Positions 41,028-50,225 of a DNA stretch of 64,000 bases are shown in pieces. The position numbers and the translations under genes were made by a program. Every line of letters starts with the position of its first letter. Position 1 is the first letter of the stretch. Source of the stretch: Clostridia bacterium (GTDB lineage: Bacteria; Bacillota; Clostridia; Oscillospirales; Acutalibacteraceae); the NCBI GenBank assembly GCA_017434855.1, contig JAFRUA010000028.1, forward strand, positions 1 through 64,000, given 5' to 3'. The notes beneath the pieces are model-generated. The model saw nothing but the letters and a program-made list of their open reading frames with translations. It ran no database searches and was not told where the DNA came from.

Positions 41028-44000
41028 TTATTTGAAGTATTTGACTGCGGATTCAAACATGCGGATGTGATAGTTACCCGGGACGTTGCGGTACAGCCCG
41101 TCGCCCACGCGCTCGCTGTGCCCCATCTTGCCAAAGACGCGGCCGTCCGGCGAGGTGATGCCCTCGATGGCGGCGACGGAATCGTTCGGGTTGAACTGGA
41201 CATCGACCGAGGCGTTCCCCTGCAGATCGACATACTGCGTCGCGATCTGACCGTTTTCGGCCAGCTGCCGCACCAGCGCATCACTTGCGAGGAAGCGGCC
41301 CTCGCCGTGCGAAATCGGCACGTTGAAAATGTCGCCCGGTTCGGTCAGCATGAGCCACGGGGATTTGTTGGACGCCACGCGGGTGCGCACGATCTTGGAC
41401 TGATGGCGCGCGATGGTGTTGTAGGACAGCGTGGGGCAGGTCTCGTCGGTGTCGATGATCTTGCCGTACGGCACAAGGCCCAGCTTGATCAGCGCCTGGA
41501 ACCCGTTGCAGATGCCGCAGATCAGGCCGTCGCGGTTGTCAAGCAGGTCGGTCACACCGGCTTTGACCGCAGCGTTGCGGAAGAAAGCGGTGATGAATTT
41601 GCCGCTGCCCTCCGGCTCGTCGCCGCCGGAAAAGCCGCCCGGGATAAAGATCATCTGCGCATCCTTCAGCCGTTTGGCAAACACGTCCACGCTTTCACGG
41701 ATGCCTGCGGGCGTCAGGTTGTTGATGACCATGATCTCCGGCACACCGCCAGCGTCACGCACCGCCTTTGCGCTGTCATACTCGCAGTTGGTGCCCGGAA
41801 AGACCGGGATGATGACGCGCGGCTTTGCGGTTTTGATGGCCGGGGACGGGTGCGACAGCGCCTTGTAGGTAAAGGTTTCGGCCGACGTCTGGGTATTTTT
41901 GATGTTGCAGGGATAGACGTCCTCCAGCTTGCTTTCGTAGTATGCGATGAAGGAATCCAGCGTGATCGCCTCGGCACGGTGCGACAGCGCCCTGTCGTCG
42001 GTCGTGATGCCGATCGGCGTGCCGACGTCGATATCCTGTGCCAGTTCCAGCAAAAAGCTGCCGTAGCAAATGTCAAAAATGTCCTTGACGGAAAGCTGCG
42101 GGTCAAAGGCCAGGCCGATCCCGTTGCCGATCGCCATCTTGGCCACAGCCTCTGCCACACCGCCAAGCCCCGGCGTGTAGCAGGCGACCGCCTGACCGGT
42201 CCGCAGCAGCTCTGTTACGGTGCGGAACACCGCCAGCAGCGACGCCGTTTCGGGCAGGCCATTGTTGTCGTACTTCGGAGACAGCAGCACCACGCGGCGG
42301 CCCGCTTTTTTGAATTCATTCGGTATGATGTGCCTGACCTTTTCGGTCGTGACCGCAAACGACACCAGCGTCGGCGGCACGTCAAGGTCTTCAAACGATC
42401 CGCTCATGGAATCCTTGCCGCCGATGGACGCGATCTGCAGGTCCATCTGCGCCCGGAACGCGCCCAGCAGCGCCGCCAGCGGTTTGCCCCAGCGCGCGCC
42501 GTCCTTGCGCGGACTTTCAAAGTATTCCTGGAACGTCAGGTACACGTCCTCGAACGCGGCGCCGGTGGCGATCAGCTTGCTGACCGATTCCACGACTGCA
42601 AGGTACGCACCGTGGAAGGGGCTCTTTTCCATGATGAAGGGGTTGTAGCCCCACGCCATCATCGAGCAGTCGTCGGTGTGCTTGACTTCGGTCGAAATTT
42701 TCTGTACCATCGCCTGAATGGGCGTGCGCTGATATTTCCCGCCGAAGGGCATCAGCACGGTGCCGGCGCCGATGGTGGAATCAAACCGCTCAGACAAGCC
42801 GCGCTTGGAGCAGATGTTGAGGTCCTGCGCCAGCGCTTTATAATTCTCTTTAAAGGTGCCAATGATCTGTTTCTGATATTTCTGCGGCGCTGCGGGCGTG
42901 ATGGTGATGTGCTTTGGCGCGCCGTTGGAATTGAGAAATTCGCGGCTGACGTCAACGATCACATTGCCGTTCCAGCGCATGGTCAGGCGCGGGTCTTCCT
43001 TGACCGTTGCCACGGGGCAGGCCTGCAAATTTTCCTGCTTTGCCAGGGCGAGGAAGCCGTCCACGTCCTGCGGTGCAACCACCACAGCCATGCGCTCCTG
43101 CGATTCGCTGATGGCAAGCTCGGTGCCGTCCAGGCCCTCATACTTTTTCGGTACCGCGTCCAGATCGATGTCCAGCCCGTCGGCCAGTTCGCCGATGGCG
43201 ACCGACACGCCGCCCGCGCCGAAGTCGTTGCATCGCTTGATCATGCGGCAGGCGTCGCCGTTGCGGAACAGCCGCTGCAGCTTGCGCTCCTCGGGCGCGT
43301 TGCCCTTTTGCACCTCGGCCCCGCAGGTTTCCACCGACTGCGCAGTGTGCGCCTTGGACGAACCGGTGGCCCCGCCGATGCCGTCGCGGCCGGTGCTGCC
43401 GCCCAGCAAAATGACCACGTCGCCCGGGGCGGGCACTTCACGGCGGACATTTTCCTGCGGCGCTGCGGCGATGACCGCGCCGATCTCCATGCGCTTTGCC
43501 GCATAGCCCGGATGATAGATTTCATCCACAATGCCGGTGGCAAGGCCGATCTGGTTGCCGTAGGAGGAATAGCCGGCGGCCGCCGTGGTCACAATCTTGC
43601 GCTGCGGCAGCTTGCCGGGCAGCGTTTCACGCACATGGACCGTCGGGTCCGCCGCGCCGGTCACGCGCATTGCGCCATAGACATAGGCACGGCCGGACAG
43701 CGGGTCGCGGATGGCGCCGCCGATGCAGGTCGCCGCGCCGCCAAAGGGCTCGATCTCTGTCGGGTGATTGTGCGTTTCGTTTTTAAACAGCAGCAGCCAC
43801 GGCTCGGTCTTGCCGTCCACATCCACGTCGATCTTGACGGTGCAGGCGTTGACCTCCTCGGAGGCGTCCAGCTTTTCCAGCTTGCCGGTCGCCTTGAGAT
43901 AGCGCATCGCCATGGTTGCAATGTCCATCAGACAGATCGGCTTGCGCCGCCCCAGTTCGCTGCGCGCGCGCAGATAGCTGCGATACGCGCTTTGCAGCAA

Positions 44001-44717
44001 CGGGTCCTCAAACCGCACGTCGTCGATCACGGTCAAAAACGTCGTGTGACGGCAGTGGTCGGACCAATAGGTGTCGATCATGCGGATCTCGGTGATCGTG
44101 GGGTCGCGGCCCTCTTTTTGAAAATAGCTTTGGCAGAACGCGAGATCGTCCAGGTCCATCGCCAAACCGTAATCGCTGACAAAGGTCTGCAGCCCGTCTT
44201 TTGAAAGAGCGTTGAACCCGTCCAGCGTTTTGACCGTCGTCGGGATGTCATACTGCATTTTCAGCGTTTCCGGCTTGTCCAGCGCAGCCTCCCGCGCCTC
44301 CACGGGGTTGATGACATACTTTTTGATTTCTGCCAGGTCGTCCGCCGTCAGGTCGCCGTAAAGCGCATACACCTTGGCCGACCGCACCAGCGGCCGCTCC
44401 CCCTGCGAGATGATCTGGATGCACTGCGCCGCGGAATCCGCCCGCTGGTCAAACTGCCCCGGCAGAAATTCCACCGCAAACACCGTTGCGCCCGAAAGGT
44501 CGGGGTCGTCGTACACATGGTCAAGCTGCGGTTCGGAAAACACGGTCCTGACCGCGTAATCAAACAGCTCCCGGTCGATCCCCTCCACGTCATAGCGGTT
44601 GAGCAGGCGCACGTCCGTCAGGCGTTTGATCGCCAGCAGGTGGCGCACGTCATAGCGCAGCGCCTTTGCCTCGTTGGCAAATTCTTTTTTCTTTTCAGCA
44701 AAAATGCGATAAACCAC
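41028..44717 (-). CDS. purL: Phosphoribosylformylglycinamidine synthase, large fused type
   Basis: A 1229-residue enzyme for the fourth step of purine synthesis (FGAR to FGAM), with synthetase and glutaminase parts fused, as in the Clostridia/Proteobacteria type. The synthetase has TYWSDHCRHTTF and a later GAGGVSVAIGELADG; the C-terminal glutaminase has the nucleophile Cys in CGICNGFQALIKLG and the His-Glu in ISHGEGRF. The start is GTG 44717, with AAGGAGG eight bases upstream inside the end of purD. So the enzyme does not need separate PurQ or PurS. Confidence 0.96.
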   Translation of the reverse strand: MVYRIFAEKKKEFANEAKALRYDVRHLLAIKRLTDVRLLNRYDVEGIDRELFDYAVRTVFSEPQLDHVYDDPDLSGATVFAVEFLPGQFDQRADSAAQCIQIISQGERPLVRSAKVYALYGDLTADDLAEIKKYVINPVEAREAALDKPETLKMQYDIPTTVKTLDGFNALSKDGLQTFVSDYGLAMDLDDLAFCQSYFQKEGRDPTITEIRMIDTYWSDHCRHTTFLTVIDDVRFEDPLLQSAYRSYLRARSELGRRKPICLMDIATMAMRYLKATGKLEKLDASEEVNACTVKIDVDVDGKTEPWLLLFKNETHNHPTEIEPFGGAATCIGGAIRDPLSGRAYVYGAMRVTGAADPTVHVRETLPGKLPQRKIVTTAAAGYSSYGNQIGLATGIVDEIYHPGYAAKRMEIGAVIAAAPQENVRREVPAPGDVVILLGGSTGRDGIGGATGSSKAHTAQSVETCGAEVQKGNAPEERKLQRLFRNGDACRMIKRCNDFGAGGVSVAIGELADGLDIDLDAVPKKYEGLDGTELAISESQERMAVVVAPQDVDGFLALAKQENLQACPVATVKEDPRLTMRWNGNVIVDVSREFLNSNGAPKHITITPAAPQKYQKQIIGTFKENYKALAQDLNICSKRGLSERFDSTIGAGTVLMPFGGKYQRTPIQAMVQKISTEVKHTDDCSMMAWGYNPFIMEKSPFHGAYLAVVESVSKLIATGAAFEDVYLTFQEYFESPRKDGARWGKPLAALLGAFRAQMDLQIASIGGKDSMSGSFEDLDVPPTLVSFAVTTEKVRHIIPNEFKKAGRRVVLLSPKYDNNGLPETASLLAVFRTVTELLRTGQAVACYTPGLGGVAEAVAKMAIGNGIGLAFDPQLSVKDIFDICYGSFLLELAQDIDVGTPIGITTDDRALSHRAEAITLDSFIAYYESKLEDVYPCNIKNTQTSAETFTYKALSHPSPAIKTAKPRVIIPVFPGTNCEYDSAKAVRDAGGVPEIMVINNLTPAGIRESVDVFAKRLKDAQMIFIPGGFSGGDEPEGSGKFITAFFRNAAVKAGVTDLLDNRDGLICGICNGFQALIKLGLVPYGKIIDTDETCPTLSYNTIARHQSKIVRTRVASNKSPWLMLTEPGDIFNVPISHGEGRFLASDALVRQLAENGQIATQYVDLQGNASVDVQFNPNDSVAAIEGITSPDGRVFGKMGHSERVGDGLYRNVPGNYHIRMFESAVKYFK

Positions 44718-44719
44718 GC

Positions 44720-45988
44720 TTATGCCTCCTTCGCCTGCAGCGCGCGCTGCCCGATGTCGTGCCGATAAAAGGCGTTGTCAAAGTGAATGGTCTGCACCAT
44801 GGCGTAGGCGCTGTTCAGCGCGTCCCGCAGCGTGTCTGCCGTGGCCGTAACGCCCAGCACGCGCCCGCCGTTTGTCACCAGCCGGCCGTCCTTCATTGCC
44901 GCGCCCGCCACAAAGACGTGCGGCTTCACACTGTCGGGAATGTCGAGCGGCAGTCCTTTTTCATACGCCTGCGGGTACCCGTTCGACGCCATGATGACAC
45001 AGGCGGCGTGCCGGTCGCTGAACCGGACCTCGGCGTCTTTCAGCGTGCCGTTCGTCACGCTTTGCATGATCGTCAGCAGGTCGCTTTCAAGCAGCGGCAA
45101 GACCACCTGCGTTTCCGGGTCGCCGAAACGGCAGTTGTATTCGATCACCTTCGGGCCGTCCTTCGTCAGCATCAGGCCAAAGTACAAACAGCCCTTGAAC
45201 GTGCGGCCCTCGTTGTTCATCGCCGCGACCGTGGGCAAAAAGATTTCCTTCATGCAACGGTCGGCAACGTCTTCGGTATAATACGGGTTGGGCGCAACGG
45301 TGCCCATGCCGCCGGTGTTGAGACCCCGGTCCCCGTCAAGGGCGCGCTTGTGGTCCATGGACGAGACCATCGGCTTGACCGTTTCCCCGTCCGTAAAGGC
45401 GAGAACGGAGATCTCCGGCCCTTCCAGAAATTCTTCGATGACGATGGAATCGCCGCTTTTGCCGAACTTTTTGTCCTCCATAATGGACTTGACGGCGTCG
45501 GTCGCCTCGGCCTTTGTCTGCGCAATGATGACGCCCTTGCCCAGCGCCAGCCCGTCCGCCTTGATCACGGTCGGCAGCGGCGCGGTCTCAAGGTACGCGA
45601 GCGCGGCTGCGGCGTCGCTGAAGACTTCATACTTCGCCGTCGGAATGCCGTACTGTTTCATCAGGTTTTTGGAAAAGACCTTGCTGCCCTCGATGATCGC
45701 GGCGTTTGCGCGCGGGCCGAAGCAGGCAACGCCCTTTGCCTCCAACGCATCCACACAGCCCAGGACCAGCGGATCGTCCGGCGCGACCACGGCATAATCG
45801 ATGCCGGTCTGCACCGCAAAGTCCACGATCGCCGGAATGTCTGTTGCACCGATGGGAACGAGCGTGCAGTCGTCCGCCATGCCGGCGTTGCCGGGCAGCG
45901 CATAGATCGCCTCAACCGCCGGGTTCTCTTTGATTTTTTTGATGATGGCGTGCTCGCGGCCGCCACCGCCAATGACCAAAACTTTCAT
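44720..45988 (-). CDS. purD: Phosphoribosylamine-glycine ligase
   Basis: A 422-residue ATP-grasp enzyme that joins glycine to phosphoribosylamine (second step). It begins MKVLVIGGGGREHAI and has GPEISVLAFTDG, MGTVAPNPYYTEDVA and the C-terminal part with EKGLPLD. AAGGAG precedes the ATG. It sits between the AICAR transformylase and purL in the operon, spaced 13 and 2 bases. Its substrate, phosphoribosylamine, is the product of the unusual PurF encoded upstream. Confidence 0.97.
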   Translation of the reverse strand: MKVLVIGGGGREHAIIKKIKENPAVEAIYALPGNAGMADDCTLVPIGATDIPAIVDFAVQTGIDYAVVAPDDPLVLGCVDALEAKGVACFGPRANAAIIEGSKVFSKNLMKQYGIPTAKYEVFSDAAAALAYLETAPLPTVIKADGLALGKGVIIAQTKAEATDAVKSIMEDKKFGKSGDSIVIEEFLEGPEISVLAFTDGETVKPMVSSMDHKRALDGDRGLNTGGMGTVAPNPYYTEDVADRCMKEIFLPTVAAMNNEGRTFKGCLYFGLMLTKDGPKVIEYNCRFGDPETQVVLPLLESDLLTIMQSVTNGTLKDAEVRFSDRHAACVIMASNGYPQAYEKGLPLDIPDSVKPHVFVAGAAMKDGRLVTNGGRVLGVTATADTLRDALNSAYAMVQTIHFDNAFYRHDIGQRALQAKEA

Positions 45989-46001
45989 GCTGTGCAGCTC
46001 C

Positions 46002-47186
46002 TTAATGGTGGAAGAGTCTCATCTTTGTGAACGCCATGACCATGTCGTAATGGTCGGCGCATTCGATCACAAGGTCGTCGCGGATGGAGCCGCCCGGCTC
46101 TGCGATATATTTGACGCCGCTGCGCTTGGCGCGCTCAATGTTGTCACTGAACGGGAAGAACGCGTCGGAACCGAGGGCCACGCCGTCGATCGTCGCAAGA
46201 TAGGCCTTCTGCTCCTCACGGGTAAAGGGCGCCGGCTGTGCGGTGAAGTACTTCTGCCAGTTGCCGTCGGCGCAGACGTCCTCTTCATTCTGGTTGATAT
46301 AGCCGTCGATGACGTTGTCGCGCTCGGGGCGGCCGATGCTGTCTTTGAACGGCAGGTTCAGCACCTTGTCTGCCTGACGCAGGAACCAGGTGTCTGCCTT
46401 GGAGCCGGCAAGGCGGGTGCAGTGGATGCGCGACTGCTGGCCGGCGCCCACGCCGATGGCCTGGCCGTCCACCGCGTAGCAGACGGAGTTGGACTGGGTA
46501 TATTTCAGCGTGATGAGCGCAACGATCAGGTCACGCGCCGCGGAATCCGGCAGGTCCTTGTTCTTCGTCACGATGTCGGACAACAGGGCGCGGTTGATCT
46601 CAAAGTTGTTGCGGCCCTGTTCAAAGGTGATGCCGAACACCTGCTTGTGCTCGACCGGGTCGGGCACATAGTTCGGGTCGATCTCCACGATGTTGTAGTT
46701 GCCCTTGCGCTTGCTCTTGAGAATTTCAAGGGCTTCCGGTTCATACCCCGGCGCGATGACGCCGTCGGAAACCTCACGCTTGATCATCAGCGCGGTCGTC
46801 ACGTCGCAGACGTCGGACAGCGCGACCCAGTCGCCAAAGGAGCACATGCGATCGGTGCCGCGCGCTCTCGCGTAGGCACAGGCCAGCGGAGAAGCGTCAA
46901 GGCCTTCGATGTCATCCACAAAACAGGCCTTCTTCAGCTTATCGCTCAGGGGGATGCCCACGGCGGCGGAGGTCGGGCTGACGTGCTTGAACGACGTCAC
47001 GGCCGGCAGACCCAGCGCCTCTTTCAGCTCCTTGACCAACTGCCAGGAGTTGAACGCGTCCAGAAAGTTGATGTAGCCCGGGCGGCCGGAAAGGATTTTG
47101 ATCGGCAGGTCGCTGCCGTCGTGCATAAAGATTTTAGAGGGCTTCTGGTTCGGGTTGCAGCCGTATTTCAGTTCAAATTCTTTCAT
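46002..47186 (-). CDS. purH: AICAR transformylase without the cyclohydrolase domain
   Basis: A 394-residue protein that covers only the C-terminal formyltransferase half of bifunctional PurH. It has SFKHVSPTSAAVG with the Lys-His of the active site, YTQSNSVCYAVDGQAIGVGAGQQSR and, near the end, ALGSDAFFPFSDNIERA. It starts MKEFELKYGCNPNQKP, so the lack of the N-terminal IMP cyclohydrolase domain is real and not a truncation. The missing activity is supplied by the next gene upstream, a PurO-type protein. GAGGAGG precedes the ATG. Confidence 0.92.
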   Translation of the reverse strand: MKEFELKYGCNPNQKPSKIFMHDGSDLPIKILSGRPGYINFLDAFNSWQLVKELKEALGLPAVTSFKHVSPTSAAVGIPLSDKLKKACFVDDIEGLDASPLACAYARARGTDRMCSFGDWVALSDVCDVTTALMIKREVSDGVIAPGYEPEALEILKSKRKGNYNIVEIDPNYVPDPVEHKQVFGITFEQGRNNFEINRALLSDIVTKNKDLPDSAARDLIVALITLKYTQSNSVCYAVDGQAIGVGAGQQSRIHCTRLAGSKADTWFLRQADKVLNLPFKDSIGRPERDNVIDGYINQNEEDVCADGNWQKYFTAQPAPFTREEQKAYLATIDGVALGSDAFFPFSDNIERAKRSGVKYIAEPGGSIRDDLVIECADHYDMVMAFTKMRLFHH

Positions 47187-47200
47187 CGGTCTTTTCCTCC

Positions 47201-47920
47201 TCAGTTGTTTTTGTTGATCAGGCGGTTTTCGGCGTCGCCGGTTTCAAGGTCGATGTAACGCACATAGAGCGAGATCTTGTTGTCGGCGTCCAGCGCGTTC
47301 CACAGCGTATCGGTGAAGGCGTCGATGTCGTTCGGGATCGCAACGCGCTCCGGCTCACCCTGGAAGGTCGGGATCGGGTTGCCGTCCGTGACATAGGTGT
47401 GGATAAAGTGGCCGAGGCCCGGCAGCGCGGCATAGGCAAACTGATAGCGGTTGCAGGCCGTTCCGGCGGCGTCGGCAGACTTGAGAATGCTCATTTCATA
47501 GGTGAAGTCGCCGTCTTCAAAGGTCAGCACACCGCTGATGCGCGGCGTAAAGTTCGGCGCGTCCGGCTCAAACTCGCGCGTTTTCAGTGCGCGGCGCATG
47601 CACTTGCCCTTGGCAAGATAGTCATAGATCGTGTCGGTCTGGTCGCCGTTGGTGACGATCAGGTTGTTTTCATACGAACGGATCGCGGCATAGATGATCA
47701 GGCTGGGGTCCTGCACCTTGGAGGCGTCAAACGGTTCGGTATAGACCGCGCCGTCCTTTTCCGTAAAGATGCGGTTGCGGCTGTTTTCGCTGCGGCCCAT
47801 GATGAAATAGGCCGTTGCCGCCCGTTTGCCGTCGGCCGTTTTGCCGATGACGATGCCGCGGCCGACATAGGGGTTGCCGGTGATCAGTTCGCCGATGTCA
47901 TGAATTTTGTAGATGTCCAT
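47201..47920 (-). CDS. purO: PurO-type IMP cyclohydrolase
   Basis: A 239-residue protein of the IMP_cyclohyd (PurO) family first known from methanogenic archaea. GNPYVGRGIVIG, AYFIMGRSENSRNRIF and TNGDQTDTIYDY are family motifs. It would close the FAICAR ring to give IMP, the last step of the pathway. Its place between purN and the formyltransferase-only PurH supports this. GGAGTG precedes ATG 47920. PurO proteins also occur in several Clostridia, so it is probably an established trait of the lineage and not a recent arrival. Confidence 0.88.
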   Translation of the reverse strand: MDIYKIHDIGELITGNPYVGRGIVIGKTADGKRAATAYFIMGRSENSRNRIFTEKDGAVYTEPFDASKVQDPSLIIYAAIRSYENNLIVTNGDQTDTIYDYLAKGKCMRRALKTREFEPDAPNFTPRISGVLTFEDGDFTYEMSILKSADAAGTACNRYQFAYAALPGLGHFIHTYVTDGNPIPTFQGEPERVAIPNDIDAFTDTLWNALDADNKISLYVRYIDLETGDAENRLINKNN

Positions 47921-47925
47921 GCTGC

Positions 47926-48543
47926 TCACTCCTTTTTTGTATTTAAAAGTTGTTTTGAAACCAGTTCCGCCGCGCGGGGCAGCAGCTTCCATTCCGCCTG
48001 CTCCATCACGCGTTTTTGCAATGTTTCGGGGGTATCGTTCTTTCGGATGGCGACGGCCTTTTGCAGAATGATCTCGCCGCCGTCCGGAATCTCATTGACA
48101 AAGTGCACCGTTGCGCCGGTGACTTTGACGCCGTAGTCCAGCGCCGCCTGATGCACGCGCAGACCGTAATAGCCCTTGCCGCAAAAGGACGGGATCAGCG
48201 CGGGATGCACATTGATGATGCGCTTCGGATACCGCCGCGTAAAGTCCTCGCTCAAAATGGACATGAAGCCCGCAAGGATGATGAGGTCGATATTGTATTC
48301 ATCCAGTCGCCGGCGAATCTCCGCCTCAAACGCTTCCTGGGAGCCGAGCTCCCGTTTGCAGGCGACCACGGCGGGGATGCCCGCCTGTTTTGCCCGCTCA
48401 ATCGCATAGGCGTCCGGCTGGCTGGAAACAACCAGCACGAGCTCGCCGCTCTTGATGACCGTGCCGCGCGCGTCGATCAGCGCCTGCAGATTGGTCCCGC
48501 CGCCGGAAACAAACACGGCGATCCTTGCTTTTTCATTTGGCAT
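47926..48543 (-). CDS. purN: Phosphoribosylglycinamide formyltransferase
   Basis: A 205-residue folate-dependent enzyme (third step, GAR to FGAR using 10-formyl-THF). It shows VFVSGGGTNLQALID, the catalytic NVHPALIPSFCGKGYYG with Asn and His, and VTGATVHFVNEIPDGG with the Asp. GGAGGC precedes ATG 48543, and its start overlaps the end of the transporter gene by 11 bases. It is one of two users of 10-formyl-THF in the operon. No folate-independent PurT is seen in the window. Confidence 0.96.
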   Translation of the reverse strand: MPNEKARIAVFVSGGGTNLQALIDARGTVIKSGELVLVVSSQPDAYAIERAKQAGIPAVVACKRELGSQEAFEAEIRRRLDEYNIDLIILAGFMSILSEDFTRRYPKRIINVHPALIPSFCGKGYYGLRVHQAALDYGVKVTGATVHFVNEIPDGGEIILQKAVAIRKNDTPETLQKRVMEQAEWKLLPRAAELVSKQLLNTKKE

Positions 48544-49186
48544 GGGCAGCCTCCTTTTCTTTTGCTTTTTCCGGTACGGTCGGCCGGTTTGCCCACTGCA
48601 GGGCCGGCAGCAGCACGCCGCCGATCGCATTCCCCAGGATCACGGTCCAAAGGAAGCCGCACGCCCGCAGCGACACGATGCCGGACGCCGCAAAATAAAA
48701 GATGTCGGCAATGGAGTGTTCAAACCCGCTGAGGATGAACACCGGGATGCAGAACAGGATGCCGAGCGGCGTGTTCTTTTCGCGGAAGATGCTCACGGCA
48801 AGATACATCAGGATGCCGCACATCAGGCCGCGCACCAGCGTCTGGAGAAAGGACTGGCTGTCCAGCTTGCCCTGGCAGAGCGTGTCCGCCGTCGCACCGA
48901 GAGCGGGCATCGCCGCGCGCAGCATTTTTCCGAAGGCGACGCAGCCGATCGTGTTCCCCAGCAGCGACAGCAGCAGCGCGCTGACCGCGGGCTTGTCATG
49001 CTGCTGCAGGATATAGCCGACCTTGCCGGTGAAGAGCGCATAGCCCTTGTAGCAGATGCACAGCAGCGCCACGGAAAACAGCACCGCCGCAAGATATTTG
49101 TTGTCGGGCGACACCGCAAGGAAAATGCTGCCGCCGATGGCGATCAGAATGCCGGCGCAAATGCCGCTGAGCGTATCCTTCAGCAT
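48533..49186 (-). CDS. Formate/nitrite transporter family protein
   Basis: A compact 217-residue membrane channel of the FNT family with six predicted segments. GYALFTGKVGYIL matches the family LFTGN loop and GFEHSIADIFYFAASG matches the conserved GFEHSIAN selectivity segment; NAIGGVLL closes the sixth helix. Most relatives have about 250-280 residues, so the N-terminus and loops are shortened here. It overlaps purM by 7 and purN by 11 bases, so it is firmly in the purine operon. With Fhs at the operon end, formate import is the best reading; formate export or another monovalent acid remains possible. Confidence 0.88.
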   Translation of the reverse strand: MLKDTLSGICAGILIAIGGSIFLAVSPDNKYLAAVLFSVALLCICYKGYALFTGKVGYILQQHDKPAVSALLLSLLGNTIGCVAFGKMLRAAMPALGATADTLCQGKLDSQSFLQTLVRGLMCGILMYLAVSIFREKNTPLGILFCIPVFILSGFEHSIADIFYFAASGIVSLRACGFLWTVILGNAIGGVLLPALQWANRPTVPEKAKEKEAAHAK

Positions 49187-50223
49187 AACGTCACCTTTTC
49201 CTTCGCTTCATGGATTTCGCCCAGCACATAGGCGTCCTCGCCGTTCTCTTTCAGGATGGCCAGCGCGGTTTCGACGTCCTGCGGCGCAACCACAACGCAC
49301 ATGCCGACGCCCATGTTGAAGGTGTTGAACATGTCGTGGGTATTCACGCTGCCCTGCGTCTGAATCAGGCGAAAGACCGGCAGCACGTGCACGTCGCTCT
49401 TTCGGATCGTCACGCCCAGCCCGTCCGGGATCGAGCGCGGAATGTTTTCATAAAAGCCGCCGCCCGTGATGTGCGACACGCCCTTGACGTTCACTTTTTC
49501 AAGCAGGGCCAGCATCGGCCTGACATAGATCTTTGTCGGGGTCAGCAGCGTTTCGCCAAGGGCCTTGCCGCCAAGCTCCGCCACCGGCGCCGTCAGGTCG
49601 CAGTGCTCCACGTCAAAGATTTTGCGTACCAGCGAAAAGCCGTTGGAATGCACGCCGCTCGACGGCAGCGCCAGCATCACGTCGCCGGGGCGCATCGTCT
49701 TGTGGTCGATGATCTTTTTGCGGTCCACCACGCCCACCGAAAAACCTGCCAGGTCATATTCATCCGCGGGATAGAACCCCGGCATTTCGGCTGTTTCGCC
49801 GCCGACCAGCTCGCACCCGGCCTGCACACAGCCTTCGCACACGCCGGCAACGATCTGCTCGATCTTTTCGGGAACGTTCTTGCCGCAGGCAATGTAGTCA
49901 AGGAAAAACAGCGGTTTTGCGCCGCAGCAGATGATGTCGTTGACGCACATGGCCACGCAGTCGATCCCCACGGTGTCGTGTTGGTTCAGCAGGAACGCCA
50001 GCTTCAGCTTGGTACCCACGCCGTCGGTGCCGGAAACAAGCACAGGGGCCTCCATGCCGCCAACCGCCAGCGGGAACAGCCCGCCAAAGCCGCCGATGTC
50101 AGACGCGTCCGCGTTTTTCTTGGTCCGCGCAATGTGCTTTTTCATCAGCTCCACCGACCGATAGCCGGCGGTGATGTCAACGCCCGCAGAAGCATAGGCG
50201 TCGGATTTTGATTGCAGATTCAT
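49180..50223 (-). CDS. purM: Phosphoribosylaminoimidazole synthetase (AIR synthetase)
   Basis: A 347-residue ATP-dependent cyclase (FGAM to AIR). It has LVSGTDGVGTKLKLAF, VNDIICCGAKPLFFLDY, ELVGGETAEMPGFY and HITGGGFYENIPR. ATG 50223 follows GGAAAGG. It starts two bases after purF stops and overlaps the transporter gene at its end, which indicates tight coupling. Length is normal. Confidence 0.97.
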   Translation of the reverse strand: MNLQSKSDAYASAGVDITAGYRSVELMKKHIARTKKNADASDIGGFGGLFPLAVGGMEAPVLVSGTDGVGTKLKLAFLLNQHDTVGIDCVAMCVNDIICCGAKPLFFLDYIACGKNVPEKIEQIVAGVCEGCVQAGCELVGGETAEMPGFYPADEYDLAGFSVGVVDRKKIIDHKTMRPGDVMLALPSSGVHSNGFSLVRKIFDVEHCDLTAPVAELGGKALGETLLTPTKIYVRPMLALLEKVNVKGVSHITGGGFYENIPRSIPDGLGVTIRKSDVHVLPVFRLIQTQGSVNTHDMFNTFNMGVGMCVVVAPQDVETALAILKENGEDAYVLGEIHEAKEKVTLC

Positions 50224-50225
50224 GA

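Noticed and set aside
39249..44204. A 1651-codon open frame on the plus strand
   Set aside because: It lies antisense to fhs and purL, whose motifs are intact. Its Arg/His/Val-rich composition is that of a shadow frame in GC-rich coding DNA, and it has no ribosome site.
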